Shown: positions 11,579-21,415 of the stretch, piece after piece
Position numbering within the stretch: the first letter of the stretch is position 1
How the letters are laid out: each line of letters starts with the position of its first letter
Source of the DNA: Piezodorus guildinii
Taxonomy: Eukaryota; Arthropoda; Insecta; Hemiptera; Pentatomidae
Reading direction: 5' to 3'
Length of the DNA: 64,000 bases
Assembly: GCA_023052935.1 (NCBI GenBank)
Contig: CM041298.1
Span: 20,990,871-21,054,870 of the forward strand
The notes under the pieces: model-generated
Databases searched by the model: none
Told to the model about the DNA's origin: nothing
The model's input: the letters and a program-made list of their open reading frames with translations, nothing else
Position numbers and translations under genes: made by a program

Positions 11579-12341
11579 TTGGGTTGTGTCACATGAAATG
11601 TCCGTTTTCAAGCTAAAGGATTTTTATTAAAAATACGATAATAAAACAAGATAATTTTATTCGAAGTATTTACCTTCTTTTTCTACACATTTTTCCCAAC
11701 TTGTCACCAACTTTCTTATCCCCGAACTGAAAAACTCTAAGCATTGAAGTGAAACAAAATCTGAAAACGCACTTTTCACTTGATCATCATTTTCAAAAAG
11801 TTTTCCTTTGACGAAGTTGTCTAAATTCCTGAACAGGTGGTAATATATTACTATAAATGTCTGGAAACGGTAGATGCACTTGCATTTAGTAGCTGAGAGT
11901 CCTTTAACTGTTTGGTAGGGTTTCCTTCTACGTATGTTTGAGGACATCGTTGTCTATTCCGGAAGGAGGTCTTCCTCGGAGCAGGTTTCCCAAGTCGGTA
12001 TCCCCGACTGAAAACATAGCAAACCAACGGCGAATAGTCCGTTCATTAACACTTCCTTCCCCAAACGCCTTGCAAAGATTTCTAGCGGCTTCAGCTGCTG
12101 AATGGCCGAGTTTAAACTCGTACAAAAATATTACTCGAAAATCAAGTTTTTTCGTGTTCATATTTGGAGGTATACTAAAAAATGGGTAATTGATTGGGAA
12201 GCTAATGTTTATAATACAAAGGTAGAGGATTAGTAACTGTTTACTTTAAATATGTAAACATTCGGAAGAAAAAAAAAGAGACCTGCAAAATCCTTTATGT
12301 ATTTCAGAAACTATAAAAACATTTCACGTGAAACAACCCAA
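11579..12341 (-). mobile_element. Internally deleted mariner element
   Basis: The TIRs start TTGGGTTGTGTCACATGAAA on the left (11579) and read as its reverse complement TTGGGTTGTTTCACGTGAAA on the right (ending 12341). TA dinucleotides flank both sides (11577-11578 and 12342-12343). The minus strand encodes the transposase N-terminus from 12161 (FLYEFKLGHSAAEAARNLC, first helix-turn-helix). It then jumps, after a frameshift near 11935, to the C-terminal end (YHLFRNLDNFVKGK, ending near 11657). The catalytic core between them is missing, so it is non-autonomous. The same family recurs at 52125-52435. Confidence 0.9.
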
Positions 12342-12343
12342 TA

Positions 12344-12955
12344 TATCAACGATTTGTTTGGCGATTTTGAATTATCTGAATTAAAATTAGTTCCACGTAC
12401 TCAAGCCAAATGGTCAAAAGGGAACACTAATCTTGGACTGTGGAGGAATGGAAAAAGGTTTTATTCTATGATGAGACAAGAGTGGTCCTTAAAAGCCCAG
12501 ATGGCGTGAATGAGTTTGGAGAACGGTATAGTCAGTGCTGCGCGTTAGAAACTGAGCCATTTAGAGGGGGTTCTATCATGTTCTGAGGTGGCATATCTTG
12601 GGAGGCGCTCAACGAGTTATTGCCGATCCAAGGACGGGCTTTGATTGCTTTGAGGTTTGTAGAAATGATTCTTCAAGATCGTGTTGTGGCTTTTATGCCA
12701 TTCATGGCTCTGAATCCTTACAAGCAAGATGTGTTTCTGAATACCTGAAAACATCACAAATATTCACATCGTTGATTGGGCAGCAAGAAGTCGTAACCCC
12801 AACCCAATCGAGCGCGTTTGGGATTATCACAAAAGAAAGGTTCGGCCACAAGATTCACCTCCTACCACTCTTGAGATTCTAAAGACAGCATATTGGAGGA
12901 GTGGGGCAATATAACCCAAGATTTATTTTTAAATATTTTTACAAGTATACCAGGA
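12344..12955 (+). mobile_element. Tc1-like transposase remnant
   Basis: Plus-strand fragments in several frames match the catalytic half of a Tc1-like transposase: YDETRVVLKSPDG, a GGGSIMF*GGISW-like stretch, CVSEYLK, NPIERVWDYHKRKVRP and PPTTLEILKTA followed by EEWGNI. Stops and shifts occur throughout. No TIR was identified. It starts directly after the mariner TA target. Confidence 0.75.
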
Positions 12956-12983
12956 GTGGACAATACATCATATTTAATGTATT

Positions 12984-14178
12984 TTTTAATTTATATTTTA
13001 ATGAATTTTACAACTGTATATTAACATAAATATAATAAGTAAAAGTGTTGTATTATAATAAAGGCCGTGAAAGACTTATGAAGAAACTACCCAGCGGCAG
13101 AACTTCGATTTTTATTTAAGTAAGTAGATCCCGAAGCCATCTTCTTTTCAATCGCCTTGGAGGGTTGTCAGGAATATGTGAGGTTGATAGGTTGTGGACA
13201 AGAGGGTTTATAGAGGTTGGAGTTTAGAATTAAAAGTGGTACGAGAAAGGTGGGATATGGGATATAACAAATGGGATATTGAGGTCGTTATGGATGATTT
13301 TATTTGTCACGAAATAAGGAGCATTTAGGATTTTGCGAACGATTTTGTATTGTAACGATTGGATGCGAGAGGATTTAGATGGTTTTGTAGAGCCCCAAAG
13401 CTCTATTCCATATGTCCAGATGGGTCTGATGATAGTAACATAAATAAGATTTTTGTAATAAATTGGAAGTTTTGAACGTTGGTCTTGTAAGTGTTGCTGT
13501 AAGCTGTATCTACGGGCAGTTTCTTGTCGTTTTAGTCTCGTAGAGGATTCCATGTAAGACGTTTATCAAGATGGAGTCCTAGGTATCGAATTTGTTCGAC
13601 AGGTATGAGTGGGTTATCATTAAAGGATACAGTGAGGCAGGAAGTCATCGGTTTGCTACAAAGGGTAAAGGTAATTTTGTGGGATTTTTTAGAATTTATC
13701 CTCCAGTTCTGACACCATTCCTCAATGGTTGTAATGTGGGACTGAAGGGTTTGGGATGCAGCGGTTGGATCGTTATGGACGGATAACACACAAGTGTCAT
13801 CCGCGTAAGTTGTGAGGACAGTGCTAGGGCGGAGTGGGATATGAGCTGAAAATGCCGTATAAAGGATGGGACCTAACATACTACCCTGAGATACACCTGC
13901 AGACTGAGAAAATATGGAAGAGTAGGACAGGTTATGATTTACTTTGAAGGTTCTATTAGCGAGGTAGGAATGGATTATCCGGAAGTATGTAGCGGGAATA
14001 ATTTTACGGAGTTTATAAAAGAGTCCTGGGTGCCAGACTCGGTCGAACGCTTGTTCCACGTCGAGAAAGGCACCCGTGCAATACATTCCGCGCTCCATGT
14101 GGAGGAAATCTAAACTGATGGTCAGGAATTACGTGATTCATTTCTAGGATCGGATAAATGCGTTTCAATAAAATGTAA
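12984..14178 (-). mobile_element. 5'-truncated jockey-like LINE (J3)
   Basis: A minus-strand copy. From 14170 it decodes as YPILEMNHVIPDHQF. A deletion of about 60 nt near 14098-14116 removes the GFRTAHSTIQQ segment found in relatives. It then reads MYCTGAFLDVEQAFDRVWHP, GVSQGSMLGPILY, TTYADDTCVLS and QIRYLGLHLDKRLTWN, followed by a frame change near 13540-13550 and the C-terminal region to 13230. The 3' UTR and AT-rich tail run to about 12984. Confidence 0.85.
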
Positions 14179-14761
14179 ATAAAAAAAAAATATTTTGTAA
14201 TTTGAAAAATTAAAATTGAAAAAAAAGGAAATTTTAAAAAGTAAGTTTTCTAAATATTTTGTTTATTGGAAAAAAATATTGTAATTTACTTTAATAAAAA
14301 AAAATTGTTTCCAGTTTAAAAATGTTTATTATTGACTTCAGAACCTTTTTGTATTATAAAAAAAAAAAGAGCGTTTTTGTAAAATTCAAATATTTCTATG
14401 TGTTTCAATACTTTTGACGTTGACTTTGTATACATGTATACATATACACATACACATTTATAATTAATTAAACTGGAGAACATGGTGTACTTCCTGCCTC
14501 AACTACTCATAGCATTAGTAAGTTCACTAGTCTGTTTGTTTCCAATTAATCAGCCTGGTCCATGTGTCACCTTTAGTTGACTACAGTGTAGGCTGATAAA
14601 CTAACAATGTTAGTTGTAGAATCAAACACGCTACAAGTTTTGATCAATAGGTTTCTCCTCGCATCTCACTATAATATATTGTATGTTTGACGTGACCCAG
14701 AATTAAGTTCCATTACTAAACTATTTTTAAGGTTCTAACTTATTAAAACAATTTTTTTTTA
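14179..14761. other. AT-rich; one weak first-exon candidate
   Basis: No repeat copy was recognised. At 14482-14517 an ATG in good context (AACATGG) opens a hydrophobic stretch, MVYFLPQLLIAL, followed by the strong donor GTAAGT at 14518-14523. It could be a signal-peptide first exon on the plus strand, but nothing else confirms it. Confidence 0.25.
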
Positions 14762-15655
14762 AATCTGGTGCGGGCAACACACGACTTTTACTTACCTCCG
14801 TTTTTAAAATCAATGAAAGAATTTTCAAATACAGTTAGAGATAAAAATACGTGAAACTATTATATAACTAAATTAAATTTCTATAGAAATATGTATTTTA
14901 TTAAAAAATCTATTATATTATTATCTAAAACAATCACTTAGTTTTATCGGCTTTTTATCACTGTATATTAACTTTTACAAGCTCTTGTGTATGAGATAAT
15001 GTGTTTTTCTAAAATCTTTAGCTTTTCAACGGTATATCATACATGTATATTACTGTTCTTATGTTCAAAAAAGAAAAATTGCATTAAAAAAATATTTTTT
15101 CCGTTTTCTCCTTTAGTTGCCTATCGAATTCATTCAATTTATATATTTACTTGTTTTTCATCAATGGTAATAAAATGGTATAATTATTTTTATAGAATTA
15201 ACAAAATTAAAGGTATTTAAAAGAAGAAAGTTTAGAATATCGGCATTTAAGCCCTGTCAGACCAATTAATCAGAATGAAAATTACATGACATGAAAGTCC
15301 ATTAAATTTGACATCGATATAGCGAGTTTAATCAAAATCGTCGTAATCGTTTTCGAGAAAATCGAAAAAAGGTGCAAAATGCATGTATAAAGTGGCTCTT
15401 CTGGTAAGCTCATTTTGATGAAAAAAGTTTTGTCACGTCTCGAGCGTATATTTGTCTTAAATATGAAATTTCAGTTTCATAGGACTTATAATGTTTCCGC
15501 CCGGGAGTTACCAATCACACACACACAGACCTTTTTGCGGGACTTGGTTATTTGGACTCAGGGACCTAAAATGTGTATTTCCGTTGAAAACTGGAATTCG
15601 AAAATTTTCATGATCGCATTAACTTTCCCTTACTATATATAGTAAGTGAAAGTAA
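14762..15655 (+). mobile_element. R900 repeat, complete copy (~0.89 kb)
   Basis: Reference copy of a noncoding family found at least nine times in the window. The left end reads TCTGGTGCGGGCAACACACG, followed by ACTTTYACTTAC. The right end is a 32-nt hairpin with arms ACTTTCCCTTAC and GTAAGTGAAAGT around TATATA, then an A-run. The 12-mer ACTTTCACTTAC is thus near the left end and, inverted, at the right end. Inside are conserved blocks: CGATATAGCGAGTTTAATC, TTTTCGAGAAAATCGAAAAA, GTGCAAAATGCATG, AAAGTGGCTCTTCTGG. No protein is encoded. Short subterminal inverted repeats plus a 3' hairpin resemble non-autonomous Helentron/DINE-1-like elements. That class is inference. Confidence 0.8.
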
Positions 15656-15889
15656 AAATAGCATATGACTTATGGACCGATTGTCAACGGTAATGAAGGA
15701 AAAAAAAAGTGTTGAAATTTTTTCTGTTATTCATTGTCTTCATTGGACAGAAAAAAATACCGATTTTTTTATTTTCCCTAATCCTTGACAATCGGAGATT
15801 ATCATTTTTGTCATATGAACTTAGGCGTTCCACTTAATGTCTAGTATTTGCTCTAAACGTAAATAGACATTTATGAGATACCATGTATA

Positions 15890-16075
15890 TATGGCTGGAT
15901 CGATAAGTTCGTTAGGCTGATCTACGGTGCCTTCGAAGATCAACTACCCGAAGGTAACAACATCGAACTAAAAATCGCCACAGAAACGACTAGAAATAGT
16001 TAATCACAAAGGTGTTGTATTCTATGATGCCAACGCCAGGACCAAACTCCACAATAATTATACATCAAAGGTAAA
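15890..16075 (+). pseudogene. Exon-like remnant of unknown gene
   Basis: Two adjoining frames look protein-coding: WIDKFVRLIYGAFEDQLPEG (then NNIELKIATETTRN), and after a one-base shift near 16000, NHKGVVFYDANARTKLHNNY ending with SK before GTAAAT, which resembles a splice donor. I do not recognise the protein. It could be a decayed exon or a fragment of a mobile element. Confidence 0.3.
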
Positions 16076-16087
16076 TTATTTTTTGCA

Positions 16088-16850
16088 GAGTAATTAATAA
16101 TAATATAATAGCTTATTGAACGGAAGGTTCGATGCCGATACTACTAAACTCCGCATGCAGAGCCTCCTCTAATGTTCAAACCCAAGCACCCGAGATCAGC
16201 ATTATCGCAATCTTCCCATCGACGCTTCGGCCTGCCTTTCGGTCGCCTACCAGTCGGATCAGCGAATACCAACTTTCTTGGAATCCTATCCTCACCGAGC
16301 CCAACAACTTTACTCGCCCATTTGAGTTTCCGCGATGCTATCAACTCAATTATATTCACAGGATACAAGCTCCACAATTTCGCGTTGTGCAACTTTCTAA
16401 AGTCCCCAGTGGCCTCATCTCTCTTCGGACGAAATATTTTACGCAGTACCTTATTTTTGAAGGCCGTTAAGCTGTTGTTCATCCTTCAAAGTAAGCGGCC
16501 ACCTATCACATCCGTAAAGAACTGTCGGAAATATAAAGTTTTTATAAATTCTAACCTTTAAGTTTTTAGACAGAAGCCGTGAGCTAATTAATTTAGCAAC
16601 TGAATTATAACACGCCTTTCCCACCTTCAACCGGGACTATATTTTTCCTAGATTTAATTTTTTCTTGTTATCATTGAACCTAAGTACTTGAGTTTCCTCT
16701 ATTTGTTCAAAGTATCCTCTGATGTGTCAATATCACTAAGATCACCACCGTTTCTGCTACTAATCATATATTTTATCTCTTCGGTATTTTTTTCGAGTCC
16801 TATTTCTTTACCGGTTTTTATTAACACGCAGAGTAATTTAACTATAAAAA
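16088..16850 (-). mobile_element. LINE fragment with TTA-repeat tail (family T)
   Basis: A minus-strand copy of a LINE family also at 35091, 54705 and 60950. From the 5' side (near 16840) it decodes LIKTGKEIGLE, KYMISSRNGGDL and KYLGSMITRKN. After several lesions it gives an open C-terminal stretch at 16482-16144 (FKNKVLRKIFRPKRDEATGD, then IIELIASRKLKWASKVVGLG and GRRPKGRPKRRWEDC). The 3' tail is a short TTA-rich tract at 16088-16125. The copy is non-functional. Its clade is not certain (RTE- or I-like C-terminus). Confidence 0.8.
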
Positions 16851-17639
16851 TTAATAAAGGAAATACCAAAACAGAACTTCGCTGTCAAATACATAGGATC
16901 GAATATCGCTAAAATTCCGGACTAAATTTGAGAATTCTAAACAAACACAACTCTAAAGAAGATATTCAAATTTACTCTAATGGAAGAACTGATTTTGACT
17001 GAAAGGGTTTTCATATTTTTTTTTTCAAAGGTACTTAGTTGGCTGTTACACGGCAGAGGGAGAAGGAATATATTTAATTAAAAAATTCTTGGTACACCTT
17101 CATAAGCTCAAAAAAATCTTGATGGATTAAAAGACCTTAAATTTTTTCGATTAAAACTTTTTAATTACTAGGGCCCCAAAGGTGCAACAAACAGGTATCG
17201 ACCACTGGTTGGGAATTCATTTTTTTTTTTTGTTTACCCTTAGTTTCAATGTGTACTCTCTGGGTTTATTGTGTTAACTTTACAAGGTGTTTTCAATAAT
17301 TTAGCTTGTTATTTTCCTTGATGAAAAACTGAATCCAACTATTTTCTGTTAATCATTCATAATTATCATTTATCATAAGATTCTATCTAAGGCAAAAGAT
17401 TACTTATTTCTAATAATTAAAAAAAAATCAATTAAAATTCAGGCACCCATTGGGACTGCCGATAGATGTGAACATTATTTTTAAATTATCGATCTGCGTT
17501 GGAATTTCGTTGGCAAGAAAGTTATATTTTTAAAACTAGGTTATGTTAAGAAAGCATGTTTTGTTATTATTGTTTCTTTTAATTGTAAAACTTCATATAG
17601 ATATGTTTCGTAATCTGAATGAGACTATAGACTGCATGA
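16851..17639. other. AT-rich, no gene seen
   Basis: I recognise no coding frame or repeat family in this stretch. Short homopolymers are present. Confidence 0.5.
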
Positions 17640-17924
17640 CTTGATGGGACCCATAGCACATTTTTTCGATGGACCAGCCATTTGTATCATGGATTAAAAT
17701 TATTGCAGTTTTTGTATGTGAGTCATTTTTACTGAACCAAAAATCTGTGAAGCGTAAGTCCATATTGGCTTAAGAAGGTATGTGTATGTATTCAGTTTCT
17801 GTATAAATTTTAATTTTAAAGATTTTGATATAATAGAGTACAGTACTTTCAGTCTGTGGTTGAGAGTCTGTCTTTTCATCTGGGCATGTGGGCATATTAT
17901 TTTTAAAATAAATTTAATTGTCAA
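17640..17924 (-). pseudogene. LINE RT C-terminal fragment
   Basis: The minus frame 17924-17700 contains MKRQTLNHRLKVLYSIISK, LNTYTYLLKPIWTYASQIFG and THIQKLQ. This is the segment after the RT palm of jockey-like LINEs (KRxxLNxRLxxLY...LLKPIWTYxxxxxG). No catalytic motif is present and there is no obvious tail. Confidence 0.7.
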
Positions 17925-17929
17925 ATGAA

Positions 17930-17985
17930 TTTACTTATTGTGTTCTTTAATAATGTTGTAAATTACAATAAATAACTAAAAAAAA
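17930..17985 (+). mobile_element. Extremely 5'-truncated LINE tail (J3)
   Basis: About 55 bp match only the terminal 3' UTR of J3 (TTTACTTATTGTGTTCTTTA, GTTGTAAATTACAATAAATA) and end in an A-run. Compare 1477-1541. No coding sequence is included. Confidence 0.65.
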
Positions 17986-18216
17986 AATTCAAATGTCATA
18001 TTTCTATGCCAAAATAATCAAGATATTCTTCCAATTTCGTTTTACTATGATTTAAATATTGACAATAAGATCATGATTTCGTTTCGTATGTTTAAATATT
18101 TTCATATAAAGTAATAGTAAGGCATAGTTTATCTGCCATGTCTATACTCATCTCATTTTCAACTGATTTTAATTCAATTAAATACAAAAATCGTTTGTAA
18201 ATATTGGTCAATTTAT

Positions 18217-18957
18217 TACTTTCACTTGCTATATATAGTAAGGGAAAGTCTTGCGATCGTGAAAATTTTCGAATTCCAGTTTTCAACGGTAATACACATA
18301 TTAGGGTCCTCTGAGTCCAAATAACCAAGTCCCGCAAAAAGGTCTCTGTGTGTGTGGTAACTGTAAGTCATCGGTAACTGTAATGGGTGGAAACGGTAAG
18401 GCCTATGAAACTTAAATTTCATATTTAAGACAAATATACGCCCGAGACGTTACAAATCGTTTTATATCTAAATCAGCTTAACAGAAGAGCCACTTTATAC
18501 CATGCATTTCGCACCTTTTTTCGATTTTCTTGAAAACAGTTCCGACGATTTTGATTAAACTCGCTATATCGATGTAAAATTAAATGAACTTTAATATCAT
18601 GTAGGTTTCATTCTCATTAAAATGGTCTGACAGGGCTTAAATGCCGATATTTTTCCTCCTAAAGTACCTTTAATTACGTATATTTTTTAACCTAAATATT
18701 TTAGAATATATATTATCTAATGCACAAACTTGTAAAAGTTAATAAAGAGTGATGAAAAGTAGATAAAACTGATTATTTTAGATAATAATATAATAGATTT
18801 GTTAATAAATCACCTGTTTCTATAGAAATTTAATTTGATCAATTCTTTAATAGTTTCACGTATTATTATCTCTAACTGTGTTTGAAAATTCTATTATTGA
18901 TTTTAAAAATGGAGGTAAGTGAAAGTCGTGTGTTGCCCGCACCAGATTTTTTTTAGT
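18217..18957 (-). mobile_element. R900 repeat, complete copy
   Basis: Opposite orientation to the 14762 copy. The hairpin end (ACTTTCACTTGCTATATATA) is at 18217-18250. The other end, GTGTTGCCCGCACCAGA, lies at about 18932-18948. Internal blocks are conserved but the copy is about 150 bp shorter. Short frames inside are artefacts. Confidence 0.8.
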
Positions 18958-19258
18958 TTACTGTTATGAGTCTTGTCTTTGTATTAGATATTTTAAGCTT
19001 TAAATGTGTCAAAGTTATTTTACTATCGTAATTTTCTATTAATTAAATTATTCCAGCTATGTTTTTTTACACATTTTCATGTCATCTCTGATTATTCGAT
19101 TTAGATTTTACTCTGAATATGTATATTGGATATTAAAATCGTTATAAACCATATTCTTCAGTTCGGACTTATATTTCCTAAACTCCTTTAATAATTTAAG
19201 ATAGAACTAAGTGCTTCATCATAACCTAGGACAATGTATTACAACCTTGTTCCATATA
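18958..19258. other. AT-rich, no gene seen
   Basis: No coding frame or repeat copy was recognised between the R900 copy and the pogo-like element. Confidence 0.5.
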
Positions 19259-20118
19259 CAGTAAACCCTCGTTTTAACGAACTCCAAGGGACCAAAAAAT
19301 TCTCTGTTCGTTATAAAATATATATGATATGTCTTGGTATAAATTCGGGTATTTAAAAAGAAATATTTTCAATACAGCATTGGCTTTCAGGCACATGTTT
19401 ATTTAGAAACTACAAAAGCAGTTAAAACTATGCGCTGTGTACATATATCTATCTTATTTCACATTTTACATAATACTTTAAGATTAACATAAACCATCAT
19501 TAAAAATACAAAACTTAAAAGGGAACTTAAAATGTAAAAATCACAGCAATTCATATAATGTTGAAATATAAAAAAAAATTGTTTTTTGTACATCCCGATG
19601 AAGATGCAACGGAGGCATCGATCGTATTTGATTTGGATTTGATATCCCGTATTTTTTTCCGAAATTGTCGATTTCGACTCAATTTTTTTATCCACTTCTT
19701 GGAGAATCTTCAACCTTGTATTTAAATCAATGGATTTTCTCTTGACCTCGCAGGAAACTCGAATTAAAGCAAGTAATAAAAGCAATACAAACAGAAAAAA
19801 CTAGCTGAAACTCTAGAAACCAGAAGCTGTCACAGACTGTGAATCAAAGAATTGAGCTGAATAGAGGGAAGAGGTAAGGATTTGGACTGAAAGGCGCCGG
19901 TCTTTACGGGAAATCAAGACGTATCGAAATTTTGTTCTTCTTTATTTTTCGTAATAACCGAACAAATTCAATTCTGAGGACCACAAAAGTAGTTCGTTAA
20001 TGCGTTATAAGAGAATATTTTGTTTTAAACGAGGAGAAAGCATAATTTTCTATTATTTTTTCAAGGGACCGCAACGATAGTTCGTTATAACCGTGTTCGT
20101 TAAAAAGAGGGTTTACTG
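19259..20118 (-). mobile_element. Internally deleted pogo/Tigger-like element
   Basis: The ends are inverted: CAGTAAACCCTCGTTTTAAC at left and the complement of CAGTAAACCCTCTTTTTAAC at right, each flanked by TA. A second inner motif, GTTCGTTATAA, recurs near both ends. The minus strand carries a fragment of a transposase N-terminus near 19750-19620 (KRKSIDLNTRLKILQEVDKK, then IESKSTISEKN). This is the CENP-B/pogo-type DNA-binding helix-turn-helix. No DDE catalytic region is left, so the copy is a non-autonomous deletion derivative. Confidence 0.85.
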
Positions 20119-20795
20119 TACTGTGCTATTATCATCATATCATGTGTTATTATCATTATAATAATAATTAAGATAATAAAAACATGGAATAATAGCGACA
20201 GGGAACTCAAACTAAACAGGCGTTCAAATAACGCAGTTGCTGAACCTTCAGAAGCAGAACTCAACAAAGTCCCTGACTTGTGCAACAGCTGCTTCGACCG
20301 CAAGTCACTAAGCAGGCAAACCTCAAAGTTTGGATCTGAGGAACGATGTGGTCAGCTATCTTCCGATCCAATTAAAGCATATTTTAATACATTTTATCAA
20401 AATAATGTATAACGAAATCTACCTCCATATGAGCTCACTGTATCTAAGATAGTTCTGCAGAATATTTCGCGCTTTACATGTCGCAGAACTGTTTGAGTAA
20501 AATATACACGTATATTAACGGTCGAAAGAAGAATAAAAAACAACCCAAGTTTAAATTCTATAAGGAAAGAATTCCAAATGTGATAATAAAATGAAAGAAT
20601 TCTTTTTTGTGAGTTTACGTATTAAAATATTGCTCAGTGCAAAATATACAGTAGGCAGCTTCCATGCCTTCTATGCTCAAGGTCGATGTTTCAAACCCGG
20701 CAGATAACTAAAAGCCCATCGTTTAGTTAACGAGTTATTAAAAACCCACTCTGGTGCTCGTCTAAGTTCTCTATCATTTTTTTTTTTACTTTCAC
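20119..20795. other. No gene seen; weak tRNA-like B box
   Basis: AT-rich sequence. Near 20675-20700 the phrase GGTCGATGTTTCAAACCCGG resembles a Pol III B box, but no A box or tRNA fold is evident. It may be SINE debris. Confidence 0.4.
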
Positions 20796-21256
20796 TTACT
20801 ATATATAGTAAGGGAAAGTAATGCGATCGTGAAAATTTCATATACAAGACAAATATACGCCCGAGACGTTAGGAAACCTTTTTCATCAAAATGAACTTAC
20901 CAGAAGGGCCACTTTATACCAAGCATTTTGCACTTTTTTTCGAATTTCTCGAAAATGGTTCCGACGATTTTGATTAAACTTACATCGATGTAAAATTTAT
21001 GGGCTTTAATATCATGTAGATTTTATTCTGATTAAAATGGTCTGACAGGGCTTAAATGCCGATATTTTCAATTTTCTTTCTCTAAAGTACCTTTAATTTT
21101 GTTGATTATATAAAAATAACTATATCATCTTGTTACCATTGATGAAAAACGGGTAAATATATAAATTGAATGAATTCAATACCCAACTAAAGGGGAAAAC
21201 AGAAAAAATATTTTTTTAATGCAATTTTTCGTTTTTGATCATAAGAGCAGAGATAT
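20796..21256 (-). mobile_element. R900 repeat, part 1 of an interrupted copy
   Basis: Hairpin end (ACTTTCACTTACTATATATA) at about 20798-20830, followed by the conserved R900 body. The copy stops at 21256, where the LTR retrotransposon begins, and resumes at 25177. Confidence 0.8.
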
Positions 21257-21261
21257 ACATG
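21257..21261. repeat. 5-bp TSD of the LTR element (left)
   Basis: ACATG here and at 25172-25176 brackets the LTR retrotransposon. The related R900 copy at 49415-49425 has the uninterrupted site (TACATGTATGATC). Confidence 0.88.
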
Positions 21262-21378
21262 TGATAAGGAAGTTACTAACCTAACTAATTATTAATATCA
21301 TTATCATTTAAAACATATGTTAAGTATTAATGTCGATTAAAGCCTTTAGAAATCAAGGTTATTCTCATTTACACAATA
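21262..21378 (+). repeat. 5' LTR (117 bp)
   Basis: This direct repeat of 25055-25171 starts TGATAAGGAAGTTACTAACC and matches it at 115 of 117 positions by eye. Both differences lie in the last seven bases (5' copy ACACAATA, 3' copy ATACAACA). A segment inside it, 21326-21341, is complementary to the sequence just after it. Confidence 0.93.
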
Positions 21379-21379
21379 A

Positions 21380-21395
21380 TTTAATCGACATTAAT
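21380..21395 (+). promoter_or_regulatory. Putative self-complementary primer-binding site
   Basis: The 16 bases TTTAATCGACATTAAT start 2 nt after the LTR end. They are the exact reverse complement of LTR bases 21326-21341 (ATTAATGTCGATTAAA). A tRNA primer site would normally start TGG, and none is seen here. The most economical reading is that the 5' end of the transcript (R start near 21326) folds back to prime minus-strand synthesis, as known for Tf1. Confidence 0.65.
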
Positions 21396-21415
21396 GATAT
21401 TTATCTGTTGAGAAA

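Noticed and set aside
15415..15642. Short open frames in R900 copies (here and near 18092, 18222, 34388 and 59781)
   Set aside because: They are not conserved in length or frame among copies; R900 appears noncoding.
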